Positions 1-6,995 of a stretch of DNA of 32,621 nt are shown here, one piece after another. Location: the NCBI GenBank assembly GCA_030430455.1, contig JAUIJB010000048.1:1-32621 (forward strand), in the 5' to 3' direction. This stretch comes from Verrucomicrobiia bacterium (GTDB taxonomy: Bacteria > Verrucomicrobiota > Verrucomicrobiia > Verrucomicrobiales > Akkermansiaceae). A program made the translations under genes and the position numbers. A model generated the notes under the pieces. The model was not told where the DNA came from. It did no database searches and saw only the letters and a program-made list of their open reading frames with translations. How positions within the stretch are numbered: the stretch's first letter is position 1; every line of letters begins with the position of its first letter.

Positions 1-220
1 CCTTCGCCTTCTCCCCGGCGACGAAGTCCCGGTCCGCCTGCGAGAGCTTGTCGAGCGGGACGGTGTATTCCTTGCCCTGCATCGAGATCACCACCGCCTG
101 GTCCTCGATGCGGACCAGGTCGGCCTCGATCTCCTTGCCGTCGGAACTCTTCCAGGTGCGGCCGTGGAGCGGGATGGCCAGGAGGGCGAGAATTGCAGGA
201 ATGGCGAGGGTCCGTTTCAT
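1..220 (-). CDS. Secreted SHD1-domain protein, C-terminus beyond window edge
   Basis: The reverse strand reads from an ATG at 220 to the window edge without a stop, giving 73 residues. Residues 1-20 (MKRTLAIPAILALLAIPLHG) form a signal peptide with a basic start and hydrophobic core. The mature part begins RTWKSSDGKEIEADLVR and continues through VVISMQGKEYTVPLDKLSQADRDFV. This is the SLA1 homology domain 1 (SHD1) pattern found in many secreted Verrucomicrobia and Planctomycetes proteins, in which an RxWxSxDGKxIEA strand is followed by a VPLxKLSxxD turn. The domain is thought to bind protein or surface ligands in these bacteria, but no enzymatic role is established. The rest of the protein is missing, so its true function could lie in an unseen C-terminal domain. 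Confidence 0.8.
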   Translation of the reverse strand, partial: MKRTLAIPAILALLAIPLHGRTWKSSDGKEIEADLVRIEDQAVVISMQGKEYTVPLDKLSQADRDFVAGEKAK

Positions 221-343
221 GGTTTGCCTCAGGGATGGAACAGGATGGCCGGGAAGGAAAGCCAAAGTTGGGGGCGGGGCGGCGGTCGCTACGGGTTGCG
301 CACCATTCCGGCCGTCCGGGCGCGACTGGGGTCGCGCGGTCCG

Positions 344-1588
344 CTACGCGGGGAGCGATCGGCGGATCGCCTCGACGGCCTGCTCGAGTTCCCCGCCGCG
401 GGTGCACAGCGGCGGCATCAGGACCAGGGTGTCGCGGATCGGCCGGGTCAGCAGACCGTGCCGGCGGGCCGCCAGGCAGGTGGCCTCGCCGAGCCCCTCC
501 GCGAGCTCGATGCCGGCGATGTAGCCGCACTGGCGCACCTCGCGGACCCGCGGGTGGCCGGCGAGCCCGGCCAGCAGCTCGCCCATCCGCCGGATTTCCG
601 GCTGGAGCCGGGGGAGGGTGTCCTCCTGCTCGAACAGGTCGAGGCTCGCCAGCGCGGCGGCGCAGCCGAGCGGGTTGGCGGTGTAACTGTGACCGTAGTA
701 GAAGGCGTTCCCGGGGTCGCCGCGGAAGGCGTCGTAGACCCCGGCGGTGGTCAGGGTCGCGGCCAGCGGCAGGTAGCCGCCGGTCAGCCCCTTGGCGAGG
801 CAGAGGAAGTCCGGGATGACGTCCTCCCGCTGGCAGGCGAACATCGCGCCGGTGCGGCCGAAGCCGGTCATGACCTCGTCGAGCACCAGGTGGACGCCGT
901 GGCGGTCGCACCAGTCGCGCAGCCCGCGCAGCATGCCGGCCGGCCAGGGGCGCATCTCGTTGACGCCCTGGATCAGCGGCTCGATCACCACCGCGGCGAG
1001 CGACGCGGGGTCGAGGGCTTCGAGCTGGTCGAGGCCGGCGACGAAGTCGACCGGCATGCCGAAGCGGCGGAAGCGGTCGAAGAAGCGCGACACCCCGCCG
1101 AGCGAGGCGGCGCCCATGGTGTCGCCGTGGTAGGCGTTGTGGAAGGCGGCGAAGCGGGTCCGTGCGGGCTCGCCGGTCTGCAGGCGGTACTGGATCGCCA
1201 TCTTCAGGGCGACCTCCATCGCGGTCGAGCCGTCGTCGGAGAAGAACACCCGCTCGAGCGTGCCGGGCGGGAACAGGCCGGCGAGGCGCGCGGCCAGCTC
1301 GCTGGCACGCGGGTTGGCGAAGCCGAGGTAGGAGCTGTGGGCGATCTGGTCGAGCTGGCGGCGGATCGCCGCGTTGATCGCCGGGTGGCCGTGGCCGTGG
1401 ATGTTGGTCCAGATCGACGAGTTGCCGTCGAGGTAACGGCGGCCCTCCGAGTCCCACAGCCAGGCGCCCTCGCCACGGACGATGACCAGCGGCTCGTGGC
1501 CGGGCGCGGTCCAGGCGTCCTGCGGCGTGAAGGGATGCCAGCCGTGCGCCTTGTCGGCCTCGATCCAGCGGCGGGTGTCCGGCGTCAT
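344..1588 (-). CDS. bioA: Adenosylmethionine-8-amino-7-oxononanoate aminotransferase
   Basis: This 414-residue protein has the usual BioA length and belongs to class III PLP-dependent aminotransferases. It would transfer the amino group of S-adenosylmethionine to 8-amino-7-oxononanoate (KAPA) to form 7,8-diaminononanoate, the third-last step of biotin synthesis in the cytosol. Visible landmarks are the start HGWHPFT, the substrate-pocket segment DGNSSIWTNIHGH (residues 54-66), the phosphate-binding turn DDGSTAMEVALKM (118-130), AYHGDTMGAASLGG (152-165), the cofactor-binding DEVMTGFGRTG (237-247) and the Schiff-base lysine in LAKGLTGGYLPLA (K266). The HPFT and W60 context favours BioA over ornithine or GABA aminotransferases. 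The start is the ATG at 1588, and no upstream in-frame start looks better. No other biotin gene is in the window, so it appears to stand alone. Confidence 0.93.
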   Translation of the reverse strand: MTPDTRRWIEADKAHGWHPFTPQDAWTAPGHEPLVIVRGEGAWLWDSEGRRYLDGNSSIWTNIHGHGHPAINAAIRRQLDQIAHSSYLGFANPRASELAARLAGLFPPGTLERVFFSDDGSTAMEVALKMAIQYRLQTGEPARTRFAAFHNAYHGDTMGAASLGGVSRFFDRFRRFGMPVDFVAGLDQLEALDPASLAAVVIEPLIQGVNEMRPWPAGMLRGLRDWCDRHGVHLVLDEVMTGFGRTGAMFACQREDVIPDFLCLAKGLTGGYLPLAATLTTAGVYDAFRGDPGNAFYYGHSYTANPLGCAAALASLDLFEQEDTLPRLQPEIRRMGELLAGLAGHPRVREVRQCGYIAGIELAEGLGEATCLAARRHGLLTRPIRDTLVLMPPLCTRGGELEQAVEAIRRSLPA

Positions 1589-1690
1589 CGCGGTGGATTC
1601 CTCGCACGCCGCGCGGGACGGGGAAAGGGCGAATGCGGGGGAATCCAGCTGGTTGACCGCACGGTTCGGTCCGGGCTATCGTCCGTCATC

Positions 1691-2416
1691 ATGCGAGTTT
1701 CCCCCCCGAGGAACGTGGCCGCCACCTGCGCGGCGCTGATGGCTCTCCTGAATGCCGCCACCGAAGTGGACGCCGCGCCCGAGGTTTGGGGCGGGCTCGA
1801 GGTGAGCTTCACCAAGGCGCCCTCGACCGGCACCACCGAGGAGGCGAACCAGGACCGGATCACCGGAAATGTCTGGCTCACCCGCGATCCGGTCCAGGGC
1901 GGGCTCTTCAACGCCACGGTCGAGACCATGTGGGACTTCACCACCTCCGCCTCCCCGGCTGGGACCGAGTGGGCGGCTGCCGGGCTCAACGGGAATCCGG
2001 AGTCGATCTCCTCCGCCGACCACGCCTCGCTCAATTTCACCACCTTCATGAATGCCTACGGTGGGGCCGGAGGGCTCGCCTTCAACATCATCGGACGGCG
2101 CACCGTGGTCCACCTGATCGAGGACGACATCTACCTCGAGCTTGAGTTCCAGTCCTGGGGCATCGGCGCCCAGGGAGGTGGTGGCGCATTCAGCTACCTC
2201 CGCTCCGGCCCGCCGGCGGCGGCGCCGCCGATGGTTCCGATCGCGCACGGCGAGGGCGGCGCGGTGATCATCGAGTTCACCGGCACCCTGCAGTCCTGTG
2301 ACGACCTGGTCAGTTGGGTCGACCTCGACCCGCAGCCGGCCAGTCCCTACGTCCTCATGCCGGGACCCGAGGCGGCGCTTTTCTTCCGCTCTTGGAACGA
2401 TGTGCCGCCACCATGA
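1691..2416 (+). CDS. Secreted protein of unknown function
   Basis: A 241-residue protein starting at the ATG at 1691. Residues 1-28 (from MRVSPPRNVAATCAALMALL to TEVDAAP) look like a signal peptide. The reading frame stays open far upstream, but that part overlaps bioA on the other strand and has no protein-like features. The middle is a glycine- and threonine-rich, beta-type sequence (EVSFTKAPSTGTTEEANQDR, VWLTRDPVQGGLFNATVE). The last 50 residues (VIIEFTGTLQSCDDLVSWVD, then SPYVLMPGPEAALFFRSW) match a C-terminal module I recognise from many secreted Verrucomicrobia proteins, of the pattern FTGTLQSS..L..W..L....SPY.......FFR. No catalytic motif is seen. The gene is divergent from bioA, with 102 bases between the two starts. 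Function unknown. Confidence 0.75.
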   Translation: MRVSPPRNVAATCAALMALLNAATEVDAAPEVWGGLEVSFTKAPSTGTTEEANQDRITGNVWLTRDPVQGGLFNATVETMWDFTTSASPAGTEWAAAGLNGNPESISSADHASLNFTTFMNAYGGAGGLAFNIIGRRTVVHLIEDDIYLELEFQSWGIGAQGGGGAFSYLRSGPPAAAPPMVPIAHGEGGAVIIEFTGTLQSCDDLVSWVDLDPQPASPYVLMPGPEAALFFRSWNDVPPP

Positions 2417-2428
2417 GGCGCCGTCCCC

Positions 2429-2620
2429 ATGAGGCAACGTGAAGACGCCGGCTACGGGGCGGTGGCCGAGTTCACCGGCACGCTGCCGTCCCGCCTCCAC
2501 CCGGCCGGCGGGCTCGACCTCGTCCCGCAGTTGGCCGGTCCCCGCGCCGACACGCCCGCACTCGGCGCGCCGCGACCGTTGCTCCGCGCGTGGCGCCGCG
2601 GCCCGCGGCGATTGGGTTGA
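2429..2620 (+). pseudogene. Possible relic of a second C-terminal FTGTL..FFR module
   Basis: The 235 bases between the secreted protein and the next membrane-protein gene contain a 63-codon frame starting MRQREDAGYGAVAEFTGTLP. It then reads RLHPAGGLDLVPQLAGPRAD and ends near LGAPRPLLRAWRRG. This resembles the C-terminal module of the preceding gene (FTGTLQS...LVSWVDL...SPY...AALFFRSW), both starting at FTGTL and ending in a (F/L)(F/L)R(S/A)W-like tail. It has no signal peptide and no body domain. I infer a degenerate fragment of a paralogous secreted protein, perhaps left by an internal deletion. It could equally be a chance open frame in GC-rich DNA. Confidence 0.3.
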
Positions 2621-2651
2621 CTTGAGACCGGCAACAGCGCCAAGTGGTCGC

Positions 2652-3251
2652 ATGAGCCGAACGGGCAAGGGCAAAGGCATCGGCCTGATCGTCGGCGGGC
2701 TCGTGTGTTGGGCGGGTGCCATCGCCGTCGGCGTCTTCGCGGTGCTGGCGATGCTCAAGAGCTTCGCCATGCTGGACACGCTGCAGGGCCCCGGGAAGAC
2801 GACCCTCAGCGTCGCCGAAGCCGGAGTGGTGACGGTCTGGCACGACCACCGGACGCTGTACGAGGGACGGACGGTCAATCATCCGGAGGACCTGCCGGGC
2901 GGCTATTCCTTCGTGATGCGGGATGCCTCCGGGGCCGAACTGCCGATGAACCGCGGCATGTCGATGACCATGGAAAGCGGCGCCACCGAGCGGGTGGCCG
3001 TCGGAACCTTCGAGCTGCCGGCGCCGGGCGACTACGAGCTCGTGATCTCGGGCCCGCCGGCGGAGCCGCGGGTTTTCTCGGTGGGCGAGGGGACCGTCAT
3101 GGGCGGGCTGGGACCGTTCTTCGGCGGCTTCTTCGGCGCCATGCTGCTCGGGCTGGCCGGCCTCGGCCTGATCATCGGCGGGATCATCGTGCTGGTGGTC
3201 GCCAGGAGGCCGGCGCTGCCGCTGCCGCCCGGTGCGCCACCGGCGCGCTAG
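2652..3251 (+). CDS. Membrane protein with two transmembrane helices, unknown function
   Basis: A 199-residue protein from the ATG at 2652 (MSRTGKGKGIGLIVGGLVCW). Residues about 10-32 (GIGLIVGGLVCWAGAIAVGV onward) form one transmembrane helix after a lysine-rich start. Residues about 150-185 (FFGGFFGAMLLGLAGLGLII onward) form a second, glycine-rich helix, followed by a short proline-rich tail. The roughly 110-residue loop between them is soluble and beta-rich (SVAEAGVVTVWHDHRTLYEG, LPAPGDYELVISGPPAEPRV). The positive-inside rule places both termini in the cytoplasm and the loop in the periplasm. The loop ends like a small beta-sandwich (GxYxLxISG). No enzyme motif is visible and I do not recognise the family. 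It is convergent with the amidase gene, whose stop lies six bases beyond this gene's stop. Confidence 0.7.
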   Translation: MSRTGKGKGIGLIVGGLVCWAGAIAVGVFAVLAMLKSFAMLDTLQGPGKTTLSVAEAGVVTVWHDHRTLYEGRTVNHPEDLPGGYSFVMRDASGAELPMNRGMSMTMESGATERVAVGTFELPAPGDYELVISGPPAEPRVFSVGEGTVMGGLGPFFGGFFGAMLLGLAGLGLIIGGIIVLVVARRPALPLPPGAPPAR

Positions 3252-3257
3252 GCGCAC

Positions 3258-4271
3258 CTACTTGCGCACCTTGCTGCCCGACACGGCGTAGCGGTACTTC
3301 TCGATCGCGAAGGCGATCGATTTGGCCACCGTGTTCTGGTAGCCCTCGTCGTGGATCAGGCGCGCCTCGTAGGGGTGGGTCATGAAGCCGCACTCGACCA
3401 GGATCGCCGGGTGTTTGACGCCGGTGAGGACGTTGAAGCGGGCCCGCTTGATGCCGCGGTCGAGCGTGTAGGAGGTCTTCTCCGACTTGTTCAGCATGCT
3501 CAGGATCGAGCCGTGGACCGAGGTGGCCAGCGCGACGTTGGCGTGGTCGCGCTTGTTGCCGGTGCGCTCGCGGAAGTCACCCGAGCGGAGGCCGCGGCCG
3601 TAGTGGGAGACGCCGACCGGCGACAGGGTGAAGGTCTCGATGCCGCGGGCCGAGCGGTTCTTGGCCGAGTTGTGGTGGATCGAGACGAACACCGCGTTCT
3701 CGCGCACCTGGTTGGCCTTGGCGACCCGCTGCTGGAGCGTCAGGAAGTGGTTGCTGTCGCGGGTCATGATCACGCGGAAGCGGTACTCCTTCTCGAGGAA
3801 GTGCTTCACGCGCCGGGCGATCTCGAGGTTGTAGCGGGCCTCGGTGCCGAGCGAGTTGGTCGCCCCCGGGTCGCTGCCGCCGTGGCCGGGGTCGAGGATC
3901 ACCGTGCGGAAGTTGCCGGCCGATTGGATGAACGAAGGCCGCAGCACCGGGTCGATCAGCTTGGCCAGGTCGACCTGCGAGATCCATGCCCGCCCGCCGG
4001 CGTCCGTCACCGCGTAGCTGAGCACGAACTTCACGTTGTTCATGAAGCAGTCGTGCGAGCCGACCTTCATCTTGACCTCGTAGCGCTGGTTCTCGAGGAC
4101 GATCGACTTGCCGCGGCGGGAATACTGGTTGAAGGAGTAGACCTTCTTCATGTTGTCGACCGCCACGTACTGCCGCCCGCCGATCTCGCGGACGTCCCAC
4201 TGGGCCAGGGCGGCCGGCGCGAGGGCGACGGCCACGAGGAGGATGAGGGCGGCGAGGTTGGAGCGGATCAT
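3258..4271 (-). CDS. Exported N-acetylmuramoyl-L-alanine amidase (Amidase_3)
   Basis: This zinc amidase would cut the bond between N-acetylmuramic acid and L-alanine in peptidoglycan. I chose the start at 4271 (337 residues) because it places a classical signal peptide at the N-terminus (MIRSNLAALILLVAVALAPA, cleaved near ALA-Q). An in-frame start at 4352 would add 27 residues without signal character. Residues about 25-110 form an N-terminal domain resembling copper-amine-oxidase-N-like modules (GGRQYVAVDNMKKVY, YAVTDAGGRAWISQVDLAKL). The catalytic domain spans about 120-330. It has DPGHGGSDPGA with ligand H130, the probable zinc Glu144, SIHHNSA with H199, and catalytic E293 in LVECGFMTH. 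All expected metal and catalytic residues are present. A role in cell separation or wall turnover is likely. It stands alone on this strand, divergent from the SMP-30 gene. Confidence 0.92.
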   Translation of the reverse strand: MIRSNLAALILLVAVALAPAALAQWDVREIGGRQYVAVDNMKKVYSFNQYSRRGKSIVLENQRYEVKMKVGSHDCFMNNVKFVLSYAVTDAGGRAWISQVDLAKLIDPVLRPSFIQSAGNFRTVILDPGHGGSDPGATNSLGTEARYNLEIARRVKHFLEKEYRFRVIMTRDSNHFLTLQQRVAKANQVRENAVFVSIHHNSAKNRSARGIETFTLSPVGVSHYGRGLRSGDFRERTGNKRDHANVALATSVHGSILSMLNKSEKTSYTLDRGIKRARFNVLTGVKHPAILVECGFMTHPYEARLIHDEGYQNTVAKSIAFAIEKYRYAVSGSKVRK

Positions 4272-4453
4272 GAAGCCGGGCGGTTGGTTCCGGAACCGGG
4301 CCGGGCGGTGGGTTTGGCCGCAAGGAATACCTTCCCCGGAGGGAGGTGACAAATCCCTTTTCCGCCCCCGAGCCCCCCGGGAACGGGGGATTTCCCTGAT
4401 GACTTGCGGAGTCGGCGGTTGCCCGCCGGCGGTGGGCTGGTAGCGTCGTCACC

Positions 4454-5302
4454 ATGACGATCGAGACCATTGGGACCGTGAGGAGCCGCTGGGGCGAGGG
4501 GCCGATCTGGTGGAGGAACCGCCTCTACTATGTCGATGTCGAGGGCCACCGGGTGGTCCGCTTCGACCCCGCCGGCGGCGAGGAGAAGGTCTGGGAGGTC
4601 GGCGAGCGGGTCGGCACCGTGGTGCCGCGCGAGGCCGGTGGCCTGGTCATCGCGGGTGATTCCGGATTCCGTTTTCTCGACGAGGACAGCGGCCGGCTGA
4701 CGCCGATCGGCGACCCCGAGCCCGACAAGGCGGACAACCGCTTCAACGACGGCAAGTGCTCGCCGGACGGCCGCTTCTTCGCCGGCACCATCAGCCTGGT
4801 GAAGCGGACCGGGGACGCCCGGCTCTACCGCCTCGACCACGACCTGGCGATCGAGGAGGTCTTCGGCCCGGTGACCAACTCGAACGGGATCGCCTGGAGC
4901 GCCGACGGCTCGACGGTCTACTACATCGACACTCCGCGGAAGGAGATCCTCGCCTTCGACTACGCCGACGGCCACCTCGGCAACCTGCGCAGCGTGGTCG
5001 ACACCTCGGCGCGCGAGTCCTCGCCCGACGGCATGGCGATCGACGCCGAAGGCAACCTGTGGGTGGCCTTCTGCCACGGCGCCTGCGTCGCCTGCTTCTC
5101 GCCCGAGACCGGCGAGGAACTGCGCGCGGTCGAGCTGCCCTGCCTCGAGACGACCGCCTGTGCCTTCGGCGGCGCCGGGCTCGACGAGCTCTACGTCACC
5201 ACCGGCGTGCATAAGAGCGAGGTCGAGGAGGACGCGGGCCGCCTCTTCGTGGTCCGCGGGCTCGGCGTGAAGGGGCTGCCGGCGAATGCCTTTGCCGGGT
5301 GA
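4454..5302 (+). CDS. SMP-30/gluconolactonase-family hydrolase
   Basis: A 282-residue six-bladed beta-propeller enzyme of the SMP-30/regucalcin/gluconolactonase/LRE family. Members use one divalent metal to open sugar lactones or related esters. The metal ligands of the family can be read off: E15 in WGEGPIW, N98 in RFNDGKCSPDGR, N144 in NSNGIAWSADG and D192 in SPDGMAID. The C-terminal ETTACAFGG and LYVTTG strands close the propeller. No signal peptide is present, so it is probably cytosolic. The start at 4454 is the first ATG after the intergenic region and puts the GEGP motif where the family has it. The lactone it acts on cannot be told from sequence. Because a fucose/rhamnose-type compartment lies about 1.7 kb downstream, a deoxy-sugar lactone is one possibility, but no shared operon is evident. 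Confidence 0.88.
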   Translation: MTIETIGTVRSRWGEGPIWWRNRLYYVDVEGHRVVRFDPAGGEEKVWEVGERVGTVVPREAGGLVIAGDSGFRFLDEDSGRLTPIGDPEPDKADNRFNDGKCSPDGRFFAGTISLVKRTGDARLYRLDHDLAIEEVFGPVTNSNGIAWSADGSTVYYIDTPRKEILAFDYADGHLGNLRSVVDTSARESSPDGMAIDAEGNLWVAFCHGACVACFSPETGEELRAVELPCLETTACAFGGAGLDELYVTTGVHKSEVEEDAGRLFVVRGLGVKGLPANAFAG

Positions 5303-5305
5303 GGG

Positions 5306-5322
5306 CGCCTGCGGCGCAGGCG
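5306..5322 (+). terminator. Perfect 7-bp stem-loop just after the SMP-30 stop
   Basis: The sequence cgcctgc-ggc-gcaggcg forms a seven-base-pair GC-rich stem with a three-base loop, four bases after the stop codon at 5300-5302. It is followed by an A-rich rather than T-rich tract on this strand, so it is not a textbook intrinsic terminator. Its position suggests 3'-end formation or mRNA protection. Confidence 0.45.
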
Positions 5323-5398
5323 AGTAAAAAGTAGAAAGTAAGAAGTGACCTTCGGTCGGGGGTGGTGGAGAGCGGGGAGCGGGGAGCGCGGAGCTAGT
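5323..5398. repeat. Two degenerate heptanucleotide arrays in the spacer
   Basis: Two seven-base periodic blocks follow the stem-loop. The first reads AGTAAAA, AGTAGAA, AGTAAGA, AGTGACC (5323-5350). The second reads AGCGGGG, AGCGGGG, AGCGCGG, AGCTAGT (5371-5398). The units share the first two bases AG and are in exact seven-base register within each block. The remainder of the 5303-5526 gap holds only the ribosome binding site AAAGGAG at 5513-5519 for the lipoprotein gene. Seven-base units would break any reading frame, so this is not coding. Confidence 0.6.
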
Positions 5399-5526
5399 GA
5401 GTGGTGCGGGACTTTGGGGGTAGGAGTGGGGCCGGGAGCTTGTCCTGCGTGGCCGGGGGTGTAGGATTTCAGTGGGTCGCCTCCAGGTGGATTCGAGTCT
5501 GGTGGCGGCCGGAAAGGAGCCCTGCC

Positions 5527-6051
5527 ATGAAGAAGCGATTGTTTCCTGTTCTCGCCGTGCTGGGGGCGGCGATCCTGTCGTCCTGCCTCTACGATGAACC
5601 GCTGGCGGAGAACTCCGGAATCCGGATTGATCCCGAGCTGCTCGGCTTGTGGGAGCGCCAGCCGGACGACCCGTCCGAGCGGGCCGACTGGATGATGGTC
5701 CTGAAGTGGTCGGACACCGAGTACCTCGTCCACCAACCGGCCGGCGACGAGGGGATCTACTACCGCGCTTATCCGATCGGGCCCGGCGGGGTCTCCTGCA
5801 TCCAGCTGGAGGTCCTCGGGTCCGGAAGCGGGCCGGTCGAGGAGGGGAGTGCCGGGCGTTTCCACGTCGCTTCCTGCCACCTCCGCGACGGCCAGTTGGT
5901 CGTCAAGTCGATCAACCCGGAACTCGTCGCGAAGGAGCTCAAGACACGCAAGGCCCTCCAGCAGGCCTTCCTCGAGCGCCGTGACGACCCCCACCTGTTC
6001 ACCGAGCCGATGCTCTTCCGCCGCGTCGCCAAGGCGACGAACCCCTACTAG
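5527..6051 (+). CDS. Lipoprotein of unknown function
   Basis: A 174-residue protein with a clear lipoprotein signal: MKKRLFPVLAVLGAAILSSC ends in the lipobox L-S-S-C with the acylated cysteine at position 20. A strong ribosome binding site (AAAGGAG, 5513-5519) sits seven bases before the ATG and settles this start over an upstream one at 5401. After cleavage the protein is a compact soluble domain (DPELLGLWERQPDDPSERAD, then WSDTEYLVHQP and YYRAYPIGPGGVSCIQLEVL). The 'LxGxW' strand near the start followed by antiparallel strands recalls small lipocalin-like or META-like lipoproteins, but I see no diagnostic motif. It probably sits on the periplasmic face of a membrane. It is convergent with the DeoR gene, with a heptamer array between them. 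Confidence 0.8.
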   Translation: MKKRLFPVLAVLGAAILSSCLYDEPLAENSGIRIDPELLGLWERQPDDPSERADWMMVLKWSDTEYLVHQPAGDEGIYYRAYPIGPGGVSCIQLEVLGSGSGPVEEGSAGRFHVASCHLRDGQLVVKSINPELVAKELKTRKALQQAFLERRDDPHLFTEPMLFRRVAKATNPY

Positions 6052-6053
6052 CC

Positions 6054-6095
6054 GACCTCCGACCTCCGACCTCCGACCTCCGACCTCCGACCTCC
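6054..6095. repeat. Six perfect tandem copies of GACCTCC
   Basis: Six uninterrupted identical seven-base units run from 6054 to 6095, beginning three bases after the lipoprotein stop codon (6049-6051). They lie between two convergent genes. A perfect short tandem repeat of this kind is expected to vary in copy number by slipped-strand replication. Here it is outside coding sequence, so variation would affect only 3' untranslated regions. Confidence 0.95.
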
Positions 6096-6112
6096 GGTCA
6101 CGGCGCCGCCGC

Positions 6113-6871
6113 CTACTCCGCCACCACGGTCTCGATGCCCTGCTCGCGCAGTTGCGCGACGAAGACCGGGTCGGCGTCGGTGTTGGTGATCACGGTGCTG
6201 AGCTGGTCGACCGGGGCGAAGAAGAACGAGGCCTTCAGGCCGAGCTTGGAGGAGTCGGCGAGCAGGCAGATCTCCTCCGAGCACGGGATCACCCGCTCCT
6301 TGAAGGCCGCCTGGCGGGAGTTGGTCTCCGAGACGCCGCGGTCGAGGTTCACGCCGCTGCCGGAGAAGAACATGCGGTGGATGTTGTGCTTCCTCAGCGC
6401 CGCCTCGGCGGAGAGGCCGATGTAGGACTTCGAGCGCTGCTCGTAGAGCCCGCCGGTGCAGAAGATGTCACCCTCGTGGTCGGCCAGCGCGGTGACCACG
6501 TTGTGGGCGTTGGTCAGGATGGTGATCGGGAAGTCCGGTAGGAACTCGGCCAGCGTCAGCGCCGTCGAGGAGGCGTCGATGAAGATCGTCTCGTTCGGCT
6601 GGATCCGCGCCGCGGCGGCGCGCGCGATGGCCCGCTTGGCGCTGCGGTTGACCATCTGCCGCTCGTTGAGGGTGAGCTCGATCCGGCTGCGCTCCGGCTT
6701 GACCGCGCCGCCGTGGATCCGCGCCACCTGGCCGCGCTTCTCCATCGCCTCGAGATCCTTGCGGATGGTCTCGTCGGTGACCCCGAGCTCGGTGGCCAGC
6801 GCGACGGTCCGGACCGTCCCTTGTTCGGCCAGTCGCTCGAGAATCAGGTCCTGTCTCTCCGGGGGAAGCAT
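6113..6871 (-). CDS. DeoR-family transcriptional repressor
   Basis: A 252-residue protein of usual DeoR length. Residues 1-57 form the winged helix-turn-helix (LPPERQDLILERLAEQGTVR, then LATELGVTDETIRKDLEAME and the wing ending ARIHGGAVKP), the DeoR signature. Residues about 75-235 form the DeoRC sugar-phosphate sensor domain, with NETIFIDASSTALTLAEFLP, ITILTNAHNVVTAL, GVNLDRGVSETN and LLADSSKLGLKASFFFAP. Regulators of this family usually repress sugar-catabolic operons and release DNA on binding a phosphorylated sugar or its breakdown product. It is divergent from the microcompartment operon across a 124-base AT-rich gap with repeated sites. I infer that it controls that operon and itself. 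The inducer might be L-fuculose-1-P, L-rhamnulose-1-P or a triose phosphate, but sequence alone does not say. Confidence 0.92.
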   Translation of the reverse strand: MLPPERQDLILERLAEQGTVRTVALATELGVTDETIRKDLEAMEKRGQVARIHGGAVKPERSRIELTLNERQMVNRSAKRAIARAAAARIQPNETIFIDASSTALTLAEFLPDFPITILTNAHNVVTALADHEGDIFCTGGLYEQRSKSYIGLSAEAALRKHNIHRMFFSGSGVNLDRGVSETNSRQAAFKERVIPCSEEICLLADSSKLGLKASFFFAPVDQLSTVITNTDADPVFVAQLREQGIETVVAE

Positions 6872-6995
6872 GATCTTGGGAAAATCTGGAGGATTCGGTG
6901 CAGATTGGGAAAATCTTGGAAATTATCCCGAATCCCCATGAAATTATTTGACTTATTGGCAAAATCCAAGGAAAAGGCGCCTCGAACCCAACGAA
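6872..6995. promoter_or_regulatory. Divergent control region of DeoR gene and microcompartment operon
   Basis: This gap is strikingly AT-rich for the window. It holds two exact copies of TTGGGAAAATCT (6876-6887 and 6905-6916) and a third degenerate copy TTGGCAAAATCC (6956-6967). An exact inverted pair, GGATTCGG (6891-6898) and CCGAATCC (6928-6935), brackets the second copy. Direct repeats of this size are typical of DeoR-family operators. A weak promoter candidate for the operon is TTGGAA (6916-6921), 17 bases, TGAAAT (6939-6944), which would overlap the repeats. TTGACT at 6948-6953 has no convincing partner. No strong ribosome binding site is seen immediately before the PduL start at 6996. 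Confidence 0.6.

Noticed and set aside
1676..2878. A 400-codon minus-strand frame opposite the secreted protein
   Set aside because: It runs across two plus-strand genes and has biased Arg/Gly/Val composition without any recognisable domain.
4272..4352. Upstream start of the amidase at 4352
   Set aside because: It would bury the signal peptide behind 27 residues. The ATG at 4271 gives a classical exported start.
4454..5302. SMP-30 lactonase as part of the microcompartment operon
   Set aside because: It is separated by a lipoprotein gene and by the oppositely oriented DeoR gene, with a hairpin after its stop; any functional link is speculative.
6054..6095. GACCTCC array as a CRISPR or phase-variable promoter
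   Set aside because: Units are seven bases with no spacers, and the array lies after the stops of two convergent genes, not in a promoter. It remains listed as a tandem repeat.
6948..6995. TTG start of PduL at 6948
   Set aside because: The extra 16 residues (MTYWQNPRKRRLEPNE) are basic and lack family similarity, whereas the ATG at 6996 puts the encapsulation helix near the N-terminus as usual.
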